Source of the DNA: CAYQDB01 sp964416195
GTDB lineage: Bacteria; Zixibacteria; MSB-5A5; GN15; FEB-12
Assembly: GCA_964416195.1 (NCBI GenBank)
Contig: CAYQDB010000003.1
Coordinates: 1-64,000 of the forward strand
Direction of reading: 5' to 3'
DNA length: 64,000 nucleotides
Below, piece after piece: positions 18,290-26,967 of the stretch. Positions within the stretch are counted from its first letter, which is position 1. Each line of letters begins with the position of its first letter. The notes beneath the pieces are model-generated. The model did no database searches. It was given only the letters and a program-made list of their open reading frames with translations, and had not been told where the DNA came from. A program made the position numbers and the translations under genes.

Positions 18290-18776
18290 TTAGCGTTTCA
18301 CTTCAGGCAGCCGTTTATTCATCTCTGCTGAGTAATGGGCGTTCGGGCCAACGAGCAGAGCTATGATATTTCCAAGCAACCCATTGATTGGCTGTCAAAT
18401 AGGCGCAACACATCAAGTATTACATTAGCAGTGAAGTAACCACATGTAGCCGGCATCGAGGCGAACAGGCAATCCTTTAGGGTCTGTTCAATTAATTAGT
18501 TTTCCTGATTTCGTCTTTAGGAAATCTTTATGAAAAAAAGGGGGTATCTTGACTGATGGATTATGGGCATATGCTTATAATGCGTCGGCAATGATTATGT
18601 TAGGAGGTAACAGGGTTGGTCAGTCCGAGATATCCTGGACGAGTAGGAAGGCTGCCCAGGAAAAGCCGTGAAAACGCTGTTTGTTTGTAAGGTGCTGTGA
18701 ATAGAAGGGGGTGAAATCGAGATGGCAGAAATGAATATGTACATGGAGAATGATTAGGCCATAAAGGAGATAGGCG
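18290..18776. other. Intergenic, 487 bp, with a short leader-like frame
   Basis: No gene of ordinary size. At 18722-18757 an 11-codon frame (MAEMNMYMEND) with a GGGGGTGA site upstream repeats the first five codons of the following zinc-ribbon gene. It could be a leader peptide or a leftover of a small duplication. Confidence 0.4.
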
Positions 18777-18992
18777 ATGGCAGAGATGAATAAACAACGG
18801 TATGGACCAAGTGGATACTGTATCTGCCCGAAGTGTGGTTACAGAAAACCCCACGGGAGGGGTGTCCCCTGTCAGGAAGAGCGCTGTCCTAAGTGCAGAG
18901 GTAAGATGGTTCGGGAAGGTGGCCTGCACCACATACAGATCATGGAAGGACAGAAAAAAGCCGCACAGCGGAAGAATAAAAACGGTGAGTGA
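18777..18992 (+). CDS. Small zinc-ribbon protein
   Basis: 71 residues. Two cysteine pairs, CICPKCGY and CQEERCPKC, form a zinc-ribbon or rubredoxin-like site; the GYCICPKCGY..PHGRGVPC pattern is seen in small proteins of anaerobes whose function is unknown to me. The tail is basic (QKKAAQRKNKNGE). AGGAG lies seven bases before the ATG at 18778-18780, as translated from the MAEMNKQ start. Confidence 0.7.
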   Translation: MAEMNKQRYGPSGYCICPKCGYRKPHGRGVPCQEERCPKCRGKMVREGGLHHIQIMEGQKKAAQRKNKNGE

Positions 18993-19113
18993 TTTGTGAA
19001 GCTGTTGCCTAAAGGATCAGAAGATCGAATCAAACGGGCGGGACTTGCTATCGTTTCTGTTGAGATGTACCTTGAGAAAGTTACATGGAACCGTGTACCG
19101 GAGGCTATAGCAA

Positions 19114-19599
19114 TTGCAGGAGATTCAGTATCGACCGATAGGCATCATACATTCGCCATTCCAACAACCCCACGGGGCGCCGATCCAGCCGCGAGCAGCA
19201 GAGGGTGTCCAAGGCACGGTTGAAGTGTTCGATGAATTCAAGGAGGGACTGGCCGACCTCGATGGCTTCTCACACATCATTCTGGTTTACCATCTCCACT
19301 TGTCGGATGGCTATGCGCTAAAAGTGAAGCCGTTTCTCGATGATACTCGTCGCGGCCTTTTTGCTACCCGCGCCCCTCGGCGACCGAACCCGATCGGCAT
19401 TTCTGTTGTTCCTCTCAGGAAGATAGACGGCGACACGCTGTACATAACAAATGTGGACATAATTGAAGGCACGCCGCTGCTGGATATCAAGCCGTACGTT
19501 CCTGAGTTCGACAGGGAGGTAGACATACGGGTTGGATGGCTTACGGGCAAATCCCACCGTGTCAAAGACACGTTTTCCGATGACCGGTTCAAGAAGTGA
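19114..19599 (+). CDS. trmO: tRNA (t6A37-N6)-methyltransferase TrmO (TsaA/YaeB family)
   Basis: 161 residues. The family signature LFATRAPRRPNPIG is complete, followed by the V..LRKIDGDTLYITNVDIIEGTPLLDIKPY core. The E. coli enzyme methylates N6-threonylcarbamoyladenosine in tRNA using SAM. The start is a TTG at 19114 with GGAGG nine bases upstream; no ATG or GTG fits as well. The C-terminal extension of the E. coli protein is missing, which is common for the short form. Confidence 0.88.
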   Translation: MQEIQYRPIGIIHSPFQQPHGAPIQPRAAEGVQGTVEVFDEFKEGLADLDGFSHIILVYHLHLSDGYALKVKPFLDDTRRGLFATRAPRRPNPIGISVVPLRKIDGDTLYITNVDIIEGTPLLDIKPYVPEFDREVDIRVGWLTGKSHRVKDTFSDDRFKK

Positions 19600-19645
19600 G
19601 GATGGCTGAGCGATCGGCGACAGCCTCGATAGGGCTTGATGGGTG

Positions 19646-20581
19646 ATGATTGTTTACACGGACAGTATCGAGTACGCTGAACAAGTTCTCTCGCCAGGGC
19701 TGTCCTGGGAGATGGCATCCCCGGCATCTGCCAGAAAAGAGGTCAAGAGCCTGGTGTCTAACCTCTTTTGCACCAGCTCCCTTGCCGTGTCCGCTGTAGA
19801 TTGGAATCAGGTTTGGAAATACCTGTTCATTGTCAAGTCTGCTCCTGAGTCCCAGTACGATGCGCTGATCGAGCTGGCACGGTCGGAATGGCAGCTTCCG
19901 AACGGGGTGCTCTGCCTGGCCGGTTCGGGAAGTAAGCTGCATGGGTACAAAAACAGGCCCTGGGTCAGCCTGGCTGGAAACATTCACCTGTCAGCTTACC
20001 TAACGCCTCAACAGAAAGTGGACCATTTTGGCGTTGGATTTACCATGCTATCCGCGGTCTCGGTGATTGAAACCATTGATTCCATTGCAGGCCTACAGCG
20101 AGAAGCATCCGTCAAGTGGGTAAATGATATACTGATTGAGAATGCCAAGGTATCGGGTGTGTTAGCCCAGACGCAGAGCCAGGGGGAGGTCGTGACCGGC
20201 GCCGTTTTAGGGATCGGCCTCAACGTTGAGGTCACTCCCCACATCGAGCGCGATCCCTTCGTACCCAGGGTCGCTTCGCTGAGAGATTTTGTACAGGATG
20301 CGAATGAGTGCAATCAGAGAATGGCGTTTAATAAGCTAGCGTATATCCTGAATAAGAACTACCGACTCCTCTTGGGTGGGCACTATAGTCGGTTGCTTGA
20401 TTTCTACCGGGAAAGGTCATTGGTTGTCGGCAGAAAAGTGAGCATTTACCCTGATTCTTCTGATGGTTCCTGCCATGAAGTAGTTTACGGCACTGTCGTT
20501 TCGATCGGTGAAAACCTGGAACTGTACCTTGAAGGTATCGACACGCCTGTTTCCAGAGGCAGGTTGGTGTTACAAACTTGA
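19646..20581 (+). CDS. birA: Biotin-[acetyl-CoA carboxylase] ligase, single-domain type
   Basis: About 311 residues; ATG 19646 chosen, with a GTG one codon earlier possible. The biotin-protein ligase core is seen in NRPWVSLAGNIHLSAYL, SVKWVNDILIENAKVSGVL and AVLGIGLNVEV. The usual GRGRRGR biotin-binding loop is replaced by AGSGSKLHGYKNR, so the adenylate-holding loop is atypical. There is no N-terminal winged helix, so it should not act as a repressor. A beta-barrel C-terminal domain (about 255-311) is present. Confidence 0.8.
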   Translation: MIVYTDSIEYAEQVLSPGLSWEMASPASARKEVKSLVSNLFCTSSLAVSAVDWNQVWKYLFIVKSAPESQYDALIELARSEWQLPNGVLCLAGSGSKLHGYKNRPWVSLAGNIHLSAYLTPQQKVDHFGVGFTMLSAVSVIETIDSIAGLQREASVKWVNDILIENAKVSGVLAQTQSQGEVVTGAVLGIGLNVEVTPHIERDPFVPRVASLRDFVQDANECNQRMAFNKLAYILNKNYRLLLGGHYSRLLDFYRERSLVVGRKVSIYPDSSDGSCHEVVYGTVVSIGENLELYLEGIDTPVSRGRLVLQT

Positions 20582-20695
20582 ATTACCGCTTCATGGTTTG
20601 GTAGGTGGAGTTCTCAGTGGCAAAACCCTGCAGCAGTGGGTTCGACCTCGCGTGTTGCCGTGCATGAGATTTAGTGTACATGCTGCCTGTTTCAC

Positions 20696-20720
20696 GAAAA
20701 AGGCGCCCGTGGGGACGCCT
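20696..20720 (-). terminator. Intrinsic terminator after ctpA
   Basis: On the minus strand AGGCG/CGCCT arms with a C/G-rich interior are followed by TTTTT, about 30 bp beyond the ctpA stop codon. Confidence 0.75.
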
Positions 20721-20747
20721 CGAATGAACCCGGGAAGCATAAAGTGC

Positions 20748-22556
20748 TTAATTCAACTCTGCTTTTTTCTGCCCCCGTGAAATCAACTCTGAGTATTCGC
20801 CGGGAGTGGTGAGAATCTCAACTGCCTTCAAAATGGCCTTATCGGTTTTAAGAACCACATTTTCATAGACACCTCGTTGACCGGCAATGGCCGCGACCAC
20901 CTCGCGCTTGATCGTCTTTCTGATGTAATCGAGAGAGCGGTTGAAATCCTGGGCCTTCTCCAACTTCACAAGCTTCTGGAGACTGTCAATCATTCCTGTG
21001 AAGAGGCTGTCATTACCCTCGGAAGTGATGGATTCCTGAAGTTCTTCCATGGCGGCCTCAAGTGTAGACTTATAGTCGAACTCTCTATCCTTGATATACT
21101 GTCTGAACTCTTCGACTATCTCGTCGGTGATTTCAAGACTTGGTTTCACTTCAGGATATTCGGCAACATACTTCACGGCGAAATCGAAAAACATTGACTG
21201 CCGCCAGAGGTTGATATCAATAGGTTTCCAGGTCTCACGCTCAATCTCAATGTCCGGTACAATTCCACCGCCACCGTAGACAACCCGACCGCCATTAGTG
21301 TAGTAGATTTCCTGCTGGGGCGGCACTGTGAGCGAGTCGCTCTCTTCGGTGCCCTCTTGGGCTTCGGGAGGAGGAGTCTTGCTCTTTTTGTTCTGATTCT
21401 CCGGCTTTTGGATGCAGCGTCCGGAGGGGACGTAGTACTTGGCAGTGGTTAGTTTCAGTGCCATGCTGCCATCACTCGATAGCGGGAATATCTGTTGAAC
21501 GAGACCCTTCCCATAGGTGGCATTGCCGAGAATAAGGCCTCGGTCCCAATCCTGTATTGCTCCGGAGACAATTTCCGAGGCTGAGGCAGTGCCCTCATCA
21601 ACCAGAACGATTAACGGCTTGTCCGGGAACAAAGGAGGGCGCTCCGACGAATAGTGGCGTTCAGTGTTTTCCCATCGGCCCCTGGTGTAAACGATTTCAC
21701 TGCCCTGCTCCAAAAATAACTCGGAGGTTTCCTTGGCCTGGTCAAGAAGTCCGCCACCGTTGGAGCGGAGATCGAATACCATAGCTGAGATATTTTGATC
21801 ATTGAGAGAGCTAATAGCTTCTCGCAGTTCGTGACTTGTCTCTTCAGCAAAACGGGAAAGGCGCACATAACCGATATTGGTACTGGGAATAATGCCGTAA
21901 TAATTGACCGACTTTAACTCAATGAGAGCCCGCTCAATTTCAAATTCTATCGGATCCTTGATACCGGTTCTTTTGATTTTAAGTATTATCGAGGTACCCG
22001 CCTTACCGCGCATCAGCTTGGAGGCTTCCGAGGCGGTCATCCCTTCGGTTGACTGGCCCTCAATTTCCCAGACGACATCGCCGGCCTTGAGTCCCTTTCG
22101 ATAGGCTGGTGTTCCTTCTATAGGGGCAATGATACGAATCCGGTTATCGCGGGCGTCAATCTGCATTCCCAGCCCTTCGTACTTCCCGTGCGTGGACTCC
22201 ATGAGGGCATCATAGGTGGATTTCTCCATCAGTGTCGAGAACCGATCGAGATCGCTCAGCATACCTTTGATACCAGCCTTGATGATCTCCCCGGTGTTGA
22301 CTTCCTCCATGTACTGGTTCCTGATGTTAAAGGCTGTCTGTGTTAGTTTCTTGACATCTCTGAGGAATGAATCCCGCTTATTGGCCTGTTCTTCTTGCTC
22401 GGATGAACCGGCTTCGAGGTTTATGTGAACGGTGTCAGCCCAGAGAACAGGCTCATCAGAGTTGGAGTTCTGGGTGGCTTCACCGGAACCGACAAACCAG
22501 ATTGTCGCGAGTGCAAAGAGGGTAATACCAAAGAGCTGAAGTGTATAGCGAACCAT
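20748..22556 (-). CDS. ctpA: S41 family C-terminal processing peptidase
   Basis: A 602-residue exported serine protease that trims or degrades proteins in the periplasm. It begins at ATG 22556 with GGAGG five bases upstream, with an N-terminal signal/anchor segment. A PDZ domain (about residues 125-205, YEGLGMQIDARDN to GTSIILKIKRTG) precedes the S41 core with Ser in GTASASEI and Lys in ATYGKGLVQ, forming the Ser-Lys dyad. A long charged C-terminal region (about 430-600) is helical, as in Prc-like proteins. Confidence 0.92.
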   Translation of the reverse strand: MVRYTLQLFGITLFALATIWFVGSGEATQNSNSDEPVLWADTVHINLEAGSSEQEEQANKRDSFLRDVKKLTQTAFNIRNQYMEEVNTGEIIKAGIKGMLSDLDRFSTLMEKSTYDALMESTHGKYEGLGMQIDARDNRIRIIAPIEGTPAYRKGLKAGDVVWEIEGQSTEGMTASEASKLMRGKAGTSIILKIKRTGIKDPIEFEIERALIELKSVNYYGIIPSTNIGYVRLSRFAEETSHELREAISSLNDQNISAMVFDLRSNGGGLLDQAKETSELFLEQGSEIVYTRGRWENTERHYSSERPPLFPDKPLIVLVDEGTASASEIVSGAIQDWDRGLILGNATYGKGLVQQIFPLSSDGSMALKLTTAKYYVPSGRCIQKPENQNKKSKTPPPEAQEGTEESDSLTVPPQQEIYYTNGGRVVYGGGGIVPDIEIERETWKPIDINLWRQSMFFDFAVKYVAEYPEVKPSLEITDEIVEEFRQYIKDREFDYKSTLEAAMEELQESITSEGNDSLFTGMIDSLQKLVKLEKAQDFNRSLDYIRKTIKREVVAAIAGQRGVYENVVLKTDKAILKAVEILTTPGEYSELISRGQKKAELN

Positions 22557-22592
22557 CAAGGCCTCCAGTCATGTTATAATAGCACTGAGTAT

Positions 22593-22620
22593 AATGTAAC
22601 CGCCATTCTCAACTTGTCAA
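22593..22620 (-). promoter_or_regulatory. Promoter of ctpA
   Basis: On the minus strand TTGACA (22615-22620), a 16-bp spacer and TACATT (22593-22598), about 40 bp before the ATG. Confidence 0.55.
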
Positions 22621-22903
22621 GCCCGGCGGGATTTGTATCTTCAGACGTATCCACTTGCCAATTATACGTTTATCATATTCGTTTAGTTGCCATGCCCGCG
22701 ACTGATAAGTAGAAAAAATGAATAACTCATTGTACATTTAACAGTTAGGTCATTATTTTCATGGCAGCCAGTAACTTTTTTGAGACTGGGTCCGTTAGCA
22801 ATATTGGGACGATGATGTTAACTTGTTTGGTTACATCGGGATGGTTCTGTAAATCCGCCACAAGGAAAGGGGAAATAGTGCGCTTTTTGAACAGGGGGCG
22901 CTT
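22621..22903. other. Divergent intergenic region between ctpA and the signal-peptidase-like gene
   Basis: The whole gap is 344 bp (22560-22903). Besides the ctpA promoter I see only AT-rich DNA without a convincing second promoter, gene or repeat. Confidence 0.45.
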
Positions 22904-23689
22904 GTGCCCAAGATAGATGGTCGGTCACTGCCGTACAACCTTTTCTTGCACCTCCTACTGCCCGGGCTGGGACATCTCCTGTGGCGCGAGTATCTGTTTG
23001 GCATTTTTATCTTCCTGGTGACGTTATTGGCGTCGGTTCTCTTCATTGTCTCGCTTTTCATACATCTTCCAGTGGGAGTGAAGCTGGTCTTGTACGCTCT
23101 GCCTCTGTTGTTCTATGCTTTTACGTTTCTTGATCTGGTGCGCACAGTCAAAGACAGGCGGCAGAAAATAACACCTGGCCGCAAGATAATCATCATTATC
23201 CTACTGCTGGGAGTGGCCTACCAGTTTTTATCCCCGATTGCGCCACTCAATTTCTCTTTGAGAAACTTCCCGGAGATATTCATTCAAAAGGATAATCGCC
23301 TCAGTCCTCTATATTCTGAGGGTGATTTGCTGAAGGCGAGTCGGCTTTCATACATGGTTGATGTGTTTGTCGTTAACAGACCCATTGTGCACGCTCTGCC
23401 GCAGAGGTATGACATCGTCAGGTTCTCTGACAGTTCCGGCAGACGCCTCAACGGTATCGTCGTCGGTCTTCCCGGAGAAGAGATTGAAATAGCGGGTGGC
23501 GTTGTTGTGGCCAACGGTTTGCCTGATTTCGGAGAAGCGCCGGGAGGAATTATTCTCTCTGGTGAGTGTCCGTTGACTTTGGTGGGGGCATACTCTATTT
23601 TGGTGGCGACATTGAACTTGGGCAGGATCGATGGGGTCCAAGAGGTACCCCTGACGGATGTGATTGGAGAAATAGGCAGGCTTTTTTGA
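22904..23689 (+). CDS. Membrane protein with a degenerate signal peptidase I (S26)-like domain
   Basis: 261 residues from GTG 22904. Three hydrophobic segments (about 10-30, 35-75, 95-115) are followed by a periplasmic beta-rich domain. It keeps S26 landmarks (SPLYSEGDLL; RYDIVRFS; GIVVGLPGEEIEIAGGVVVANG; final VPLTDVIGEIGRLF like box E), but the catalytic Ser of SMxPTL and the Lys before VGLPG are not there: the second motif reads RLNGIVVGLPG. It is probably an inactive signal-peptidase relative. Its stop overlaps the start of the HAD gene, giving translational coupling. Confidence 0.6.
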   Translation: MPKIDGRSLPYNLFLHLLLPGLGHLLWREYLFGIFIFLVTLLASVLFIVSLFIHLPVGVKLVLYALPLLFYAFTFLDLVRTVKDRRQKITPGRKIIIIILLLGVAYQFLSPIAPLNFSLRNFPEIFIQKDNRLSPLYSEGDLLKASRLSYMVDVFVVNRPIVHALPQRYDIVRFSDSSGRRLNGIVVGLPGEEIEIAGGVVVANGLPDFGEAPGGIILSGECPLTLVGAYSILVATLNLGRIDGVQEVPLTDVIGEIGRLF

Positions 23690-24354
23690 CGCTCATTAAG
23701 AATCTGATCTTCGACCTTGACGGCACATTGATAGACTCGTCTGAAGGAGTGGTCGATGCAGTAAACTATTCCCTCAGACAGATGGGCCAACCCGAACAGA
23801 AGCCGGAGGCAATAAAAGCCTTCATCGGCTATCCACTGGAAAAGATGTATCCCCACTTTACCGACGCATCCCTGGATGACCTCTGTACCCACTTCCAAGC
23901 GAAGGCGAATAAAACGGTTGTAACCTCCACACAGATGCTACCCGGTGTCGAAGAGACGCTTCGCCGGCTTGAAGAGTGTGGATACCGTATGGCCATAGCA
24001 ACGACCAAGATTAGAGTCAATGTCGATGGGATACTTAAGAAGTTAGGATGGCAGAAAATCTTTCACGTGGCAACAGCCGGGGACGAAGTTGAGAAGGTCA
24101 AGCCTGACCCGGCTATATTCAGATTGACGCTGGAGCGTCTCAAGGCTGAGCCCCACGAAACCTTGGTGGTTGGTGATACCGTCAATGATGTTCTCGCCGC
24201 AAGGGCGGTACCGATGAAGGTCGTCGCGGTGGCCTCGCCATATGGCGGCAGAAGGAGAGTAGCAGCTGTCGGTCCTGACTTTTTTATCGACTCGATAACG
24301 GAGCTCGTGGATCTGCTGGATAATCACAACAGGAGGAAACTGAAAAACCAGTGA
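23686..24354 (+). CDS. HAD-superfamily phosphatase, phosphoglycolate phosphatase-like
   Basis: 222 residues from TTG 23686, which overlaps the preceding TGA; the longer upstream frame has no motif support. HAD motif I DLDGTLIDS (residues 10-18), motif II in IATTK, the motif III lysine in VKPDP and motif IV GDTVNDVLAAR are all present, with a helical cap between motifs I and II. The substrate is unproven; the family includes phosphoglycolate, pyrophosphate and sugar-phosphate phosphatases. Confidence 0.85.
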   Translation: MTLIKNLIFDLDGTLIDSSEGVVDAVNYSLRQMGQPEQKPEAIKAFIGYPLEKMYPHFTDASLDDLCTHFQAKANKTVVTSTQMLPGVEETLRRLEECGYRMAIATTKIRVNVDGILKKLGWQKIFHVATAGDEVEKVKPDPAIFRLTLERLKAEPHETLVVGDTVNDVLAARAVPMKVVAVASPYGGRRRVAAVGPDFFIDSITELVDLLDNHNRRKLKNQ

Positions 24355-24851
24355 GAAAGCTTTACCTGCATTCGTTTGCTTCGAGGATTGGAACTATCCG
24401 CACAGTGGCCACCGATAAAGGCCTAGCGCTTGTATTTCTCCCCAGTGAGCCCAGGAAGCTCTTCGAAGGGAAGATCAAGAAGCTGTTCCCCGGATATGAG
24501 ATCTCTGCCGGGGGAAAAATAAACAAGCAGGCGCAGAAGCAGCTTAACGCTTATCTGGATGGTCGGCTCAGGAAGTTCACGTTGAAGCTTGACATTTACG
24601 CATCTCCTTTTCATAAGAAGGTGCTTAAGCGCGTTGCAAGAATCCCCTATGGGAAGATACTGACCTATGGCGAAGTTGCGCGTGCTATCGGGTATCCAAA
24701 GGCATATCGTGCGGTCGGTGCCGCCAATGCGCGAAATAACTTGCCGTTGGTAATCCCTTGTCATCGCGTTGTAGCCTCGACCGGCCTTGGCGGCTATGGG
24801 GGAGGGCTTGAAATGAAGAAGAGGCTGTTGCGTCTGGAGGGAGCGCCATGA
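24351..24851 (+). CDS. ogt: Methylated-DNA-[protein]-cysteine S-methyltransferase
   Basis: 166 residues. The active-site PCHRV (Cys accepts the alkyl group from O6-alkylguanine) is preceded by the helix-turn-helix region IPYGKILTYGEVARAIGYPKAYRAVG and followed by GGYGGGLEMKKRLLRLEG. It is a suicide repair protein of the Ogt/MGMT type with a short N-terminal domain. GTG 24351 overlaps the HAD stop by four bases, so the three genes form a coupled operon. Confidence 0.92.
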   Translation: MRKLYLHSFASRIGTIRTVATDKGLALVFLPSEPRKLFEGKIKKLFPGYEISAGGKINKQAQKQLNAYLDGRLRKFTLKLDIYASPFHKKVLKRVARIPYGKILTYGEVARAIGYPKAYRAVGAANARNNLPLVIPCHRVVASTGLGGYGGGLEMKKRLLRLEGAP

Positions 24852-24898
24852 ACGATTTTCCCATGTCGTGAGAGATGTTATCTGGCAAACACAAAGGC

Positions 24899-24976
24899 AT
24901 GTCACCCTGAGCGGAGTCGAAGGACCCTGTCATCCTGCCTGACGGAGTGTCATGGTTCGACTCCGCTCACCATGAC
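24899..24976. repeat. REP-like pair (CTGAGCGGAGTCGAAGG and its inverse)
   Basis: A forward copy GTCACCCTGAGCGGAGTCGA starts at 24901 and an inverse copy lies at 24949-24976, where GTCATGG and CCATGAC arms enclose TTCGACTCCGCTCA. Same family as 15053-15168 and 30179-30235. Confidence 0.7.
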
Positions 24977-24989
24977 TATAAGAGAAAGA

Positions 24990-25047
24990 GTAGGTCGGGT
25001 TTCTCGGTCGTCCGCCTGAGGCGAGCTCCCTCGGAACGCCGACCTAC
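24990..25047. repeat. GTAGGTCGG palindrome, copy 1
   Basis: Outer arms GTAGGTCGG and CCGACCTAC, with an inner CCGCCTGAGGCG hairpin. The complementary ends could form a long stem. Confidence 0.7.
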
Positions 25048-25093
25048 GGGTCTTCCGTTTATATAGTCAAGCACACGTACTGTCTCCAGAAAG

Positions 25094-25137
25094 GTAGGTC
25101 GGGTTCCGATCCGCCTATTGCGGGGAGAAACCCGACA
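25094..25137. repeat. GTAGGTCGG palindrome, copy 2
   Basis: Begins GTAGGTCGGGTT and ends AACCCGAC, with CCGCCTATTGCGGGG inside; a shorter relative of the copy 50 bp upstream. Confidence 0.65.
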
Positions 25138-25177
25138 TAGTAACAGTAAAGGACGCCCTGTTCCTAACCAGATTCGA

Positions 25178-25206
25178 TTGACCCATCATCTCATTTTCGC
25201 TACATT
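25178..25206 (+). promoter_or_regulatory. Promoter of glyA
   Basis: TTGACC (25178-25183), a 17-bp spacer and TACATT (25201-25206), about 40 bp before the glyA ATG. Confidence 0.6.
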
Positions 25207-25244
25207 GCTGTCAGAATGATATAACAACAAAACGGAGTTGAGCT

Positions 25245-26501
25245 ATGTCATATCTCAAACAAGTCGACCCGGAAATATACGATGCCATTATCAAAGAGAC
25301 TGACCGCGAGGCCAGCAAATTGGAGTTGATTGCCTCCGAGAACTTCGTTTCTGAGGCGGTCCTGGAAGCGGCGGGCGGCGTCATGACCAACAAGTATGCA
25401 GAGGGTTACCCCGGCAAACGGTACTACGGAGGATGCGAGTTTGTCGATATTGCCGAGGACCTTGCCCGCGAACGGCTCAAGCAGTTGTTTGGCTGCGAGC
25501 ACGCTAACGTTCAGCCGCACAGCGGCTCCCAGGCTAACATGGCAGTGTATTTTACTGCCTTGAAGACGGGAGATAAGGTAATGGGGCTTGATCTCTCTCA
25601 CGGCGGGCACCTCACTCATGGTCACCCGATCAACTTCTCCGGCTTCCTTTTCGATTTCGTCAGTTACCAGGTCGACAAAGAAACCGAAGTTATCAACTAT
25701 GACCGCCTGATTGAGCAGGCCAAAGAGGTCAAGCCGAAAATGATTGTCGCCGGTGCCTCGGCCTACCCGCGCTTCTGGGATTTCGATAAAGTCCGCGAGG
25801 CCTGCGACGTCTGCGGGGCGTACATGATGGTCGACATTGCCCACATTGCAGGCCTGATTGCAGCCGGTGTGCATCCATCGCCGATTCCGATGGCCGATTT
25901 TGTAACTTCCACGACTCATAAGACACTGCGAGGGCCGAGGGGCGGAGTGATTATGTGCAAGGAGAAATATGCCGCCGATCTCGACCGCATGGTCATGCCC
26001 GGTATCCAGGGCGGACCGCTGATGCACATCATTGCGGCCAAGGCTGTCGCCTTCAAGGAAGCCTTGACGGATGAGTTCAAAGCGTATCAGAAACGCATCA
26101 TAGAGAACGCCAAAGCTCTTGCTGAAGCTCTCAAGGGATACGGCTATCATATCGTCGCGGGTGGTACTGATACCCATCTGATGCTGGTGTCATTTATCGA
26201 TGTCCCCAAACTCACCGGAAAGAAAGTCGAAAAGGCGCTGGATAAAGCCGGTATCACGGTCAATAAAAACACCGTTCCGTTCGATCCCGAGAAGCCGTTT
26301 GTCACTTCCGGCATTCGGATTGGTACACCAGCCATCACAACACGTGGCATGGGGATAGAAGAGATGAAGCAGATTGCGGATTTTATCCACCGCGGTATCC
26401 AGAACCGTCGCAACGATGAAGCTCTGGCCGAAATAGCCAAGGAAGTGGCGGCGTTGTGCGAAAAGTTTCCGCTCTATCCAGAGCGCTTACAGGAGGCGTA
26501 A
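25245..26501 (+). CDS. glyA: Serine hydroxymethyltransferase
   Basis: 418 residues, the normal length. This PLP enzyme interconverts serine and glycine and charges tetrahydrofolate with a one-carbon unit in the cytoplasm. The PLP lysine is in TTTHKTLRGPRGG-type sequence (here STTHKTLRGPRGG). Other signatures are SENFVSEAVLEA, YAEGYPGKRYYGG and HSGSQANMAVYF. It is the first gene of a run with the thiamine-binding-type protein (two-base gap) and cutA. Confidence 0.97.
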   Translation: MSYLKQVDPEIYDAIIKETDREASKLELIASENFVSEAVLEAAGGVMTNKYAEGYPGKRYYGGCEFVDIAEDLARERLKQLFGCEHANVQPHSGSQANMAVYFTALKTGDKVMGLDLSHGGHLTHGHPINFSGFLFDFVSYQVDKETEVINYDRLIEQAKEVKPKMIVAGASAYPRFWDFDKVREACDVCGAYMMVDIAHIAGLIAAGVHPSPIPMADFVTSTTHKTLRGPRGGVIMCKEKYAADLDRMVMPGIQGGPLMHIIAAKAVAFKEALTDEFKAYQKRIIENAKALAEALKGYGYHIVAGGTDTHLMLVSFIDVPKLTGKKVEKALDKAGITVNKNTVPFDPEKPFVTSGIRIGTPAITTRGMGIEEMKQIADFIHRGIQNRRNDEALAEIAKEVAALCEKFPLYPERLQEA

Positions 26502-26503
26502 CA

Positions 26504-26812
26504 ATGTTGTTTCAGTTAGCAATGTTTCCCACCAGTAAGGGGACGGTGTCGGTCTCGGCGGATGTCGCCAAAGTAATCGACATTATTGACAAGTCCGGCC
26601 TGCCCTACAAGCTGAGTGCCATGTCAACCGTAATCGAGGGCGACTGGGAGCCGGTGATGAAGGTTATCAATAAGGCGCGCCTGACGCTGCGCAAGAGGCA
26701 CAACCGCATTTACATTGTGCTGACGATTGATGACCGCAAAGGAGCCAGAAACCGCCTGACCGGTAAGGTCAAGTCGATTGAAAACAAACTCAAGCGAGAG
26801 GTGAAAAAGTAA
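26504..26812 (+). CDS. Thiamine-binding (MTH1187/YkoF-like, DUF77) protein
   Basis: 102 residues from ATG 26504, with AGGAGG at ideal spacing. The pattern LAMFPTSKGTVSVSADVAKV, then LPYKLSAMSTVIEGDWEPVM, is that of the MTH1187/TIGR00106 family, whose ferredoxin-like fold binds thiamine or related metabolites. The stop TAATG overlaps an ATG that was probably the original start of cutA (see the 149-bp duplication). Confidence 0.85.
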   Translation: MLFQLAMFPTSKGTVSVSADVAKVIDIIDKSGLPYKLSAMSTVIEGDWEPVMKVINKARLTLRKRHNRIYIVLTIDDRKGARNRLTGKVKSIENKLKREVKK

Positions 26813-26967
26813 TGGAAATTGCTTTTTCTGTCGGTTCTTGCACGCCAAAGGCGGGTGTGAACCGACAGTTTGCCAGTTGGTCGTCAGGTCACATCCGCTT
26901 TCGCGGACAAGACCTGACGAAACTCAGGGAAAAAAGGCTCAAGCGAGAGGTGAGGAAGTAATGGAAA
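26789..26967. repeat. Insertion of two palindromes flanked by a 30-bp direct repeat at the cutA start
   Basis: Two copies of a 30-bp sequence that starts CTCAAGCGAGAGGTGA and ends GTAATGGAAA (26789-26818 and 26938-26967; 28 of 30 bases equal) enclose 119 bp. That insert is almost entirely two hairpins: 26828-26868 (arms CTGTCGGTTC/GAACCGACAG) and 26882-26919 (arms CGTCAGGTC/GACCTGACG, inner TCCGC/GCGGA). A 49-residue frame runs from ATG 26812 through the insert and ends REVRK like the gene before it. Confidence 0.85.

Larger units (their letters stand above)
24852..25177. other. Repeat-bearing intergenic region upstream of glyA
   Basis: Contains no gene. It holds two palindromic repeat families described in the next entries. 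The glyA promoter follows at 25178. Confidence 0.6.

Noticed and set aside
18996..19223. 75-codon frame overlapping the trmO start
   Set aside because: It overlaps trmO in another frame; only trmO has family motifs and a matching GGAGG site.
25248..26177. 309-codon minus-strand frame inside glyA
   Set aside because: Lies wholly antisense to a clear serine hydroxymethyltransferase and shows no family motif.
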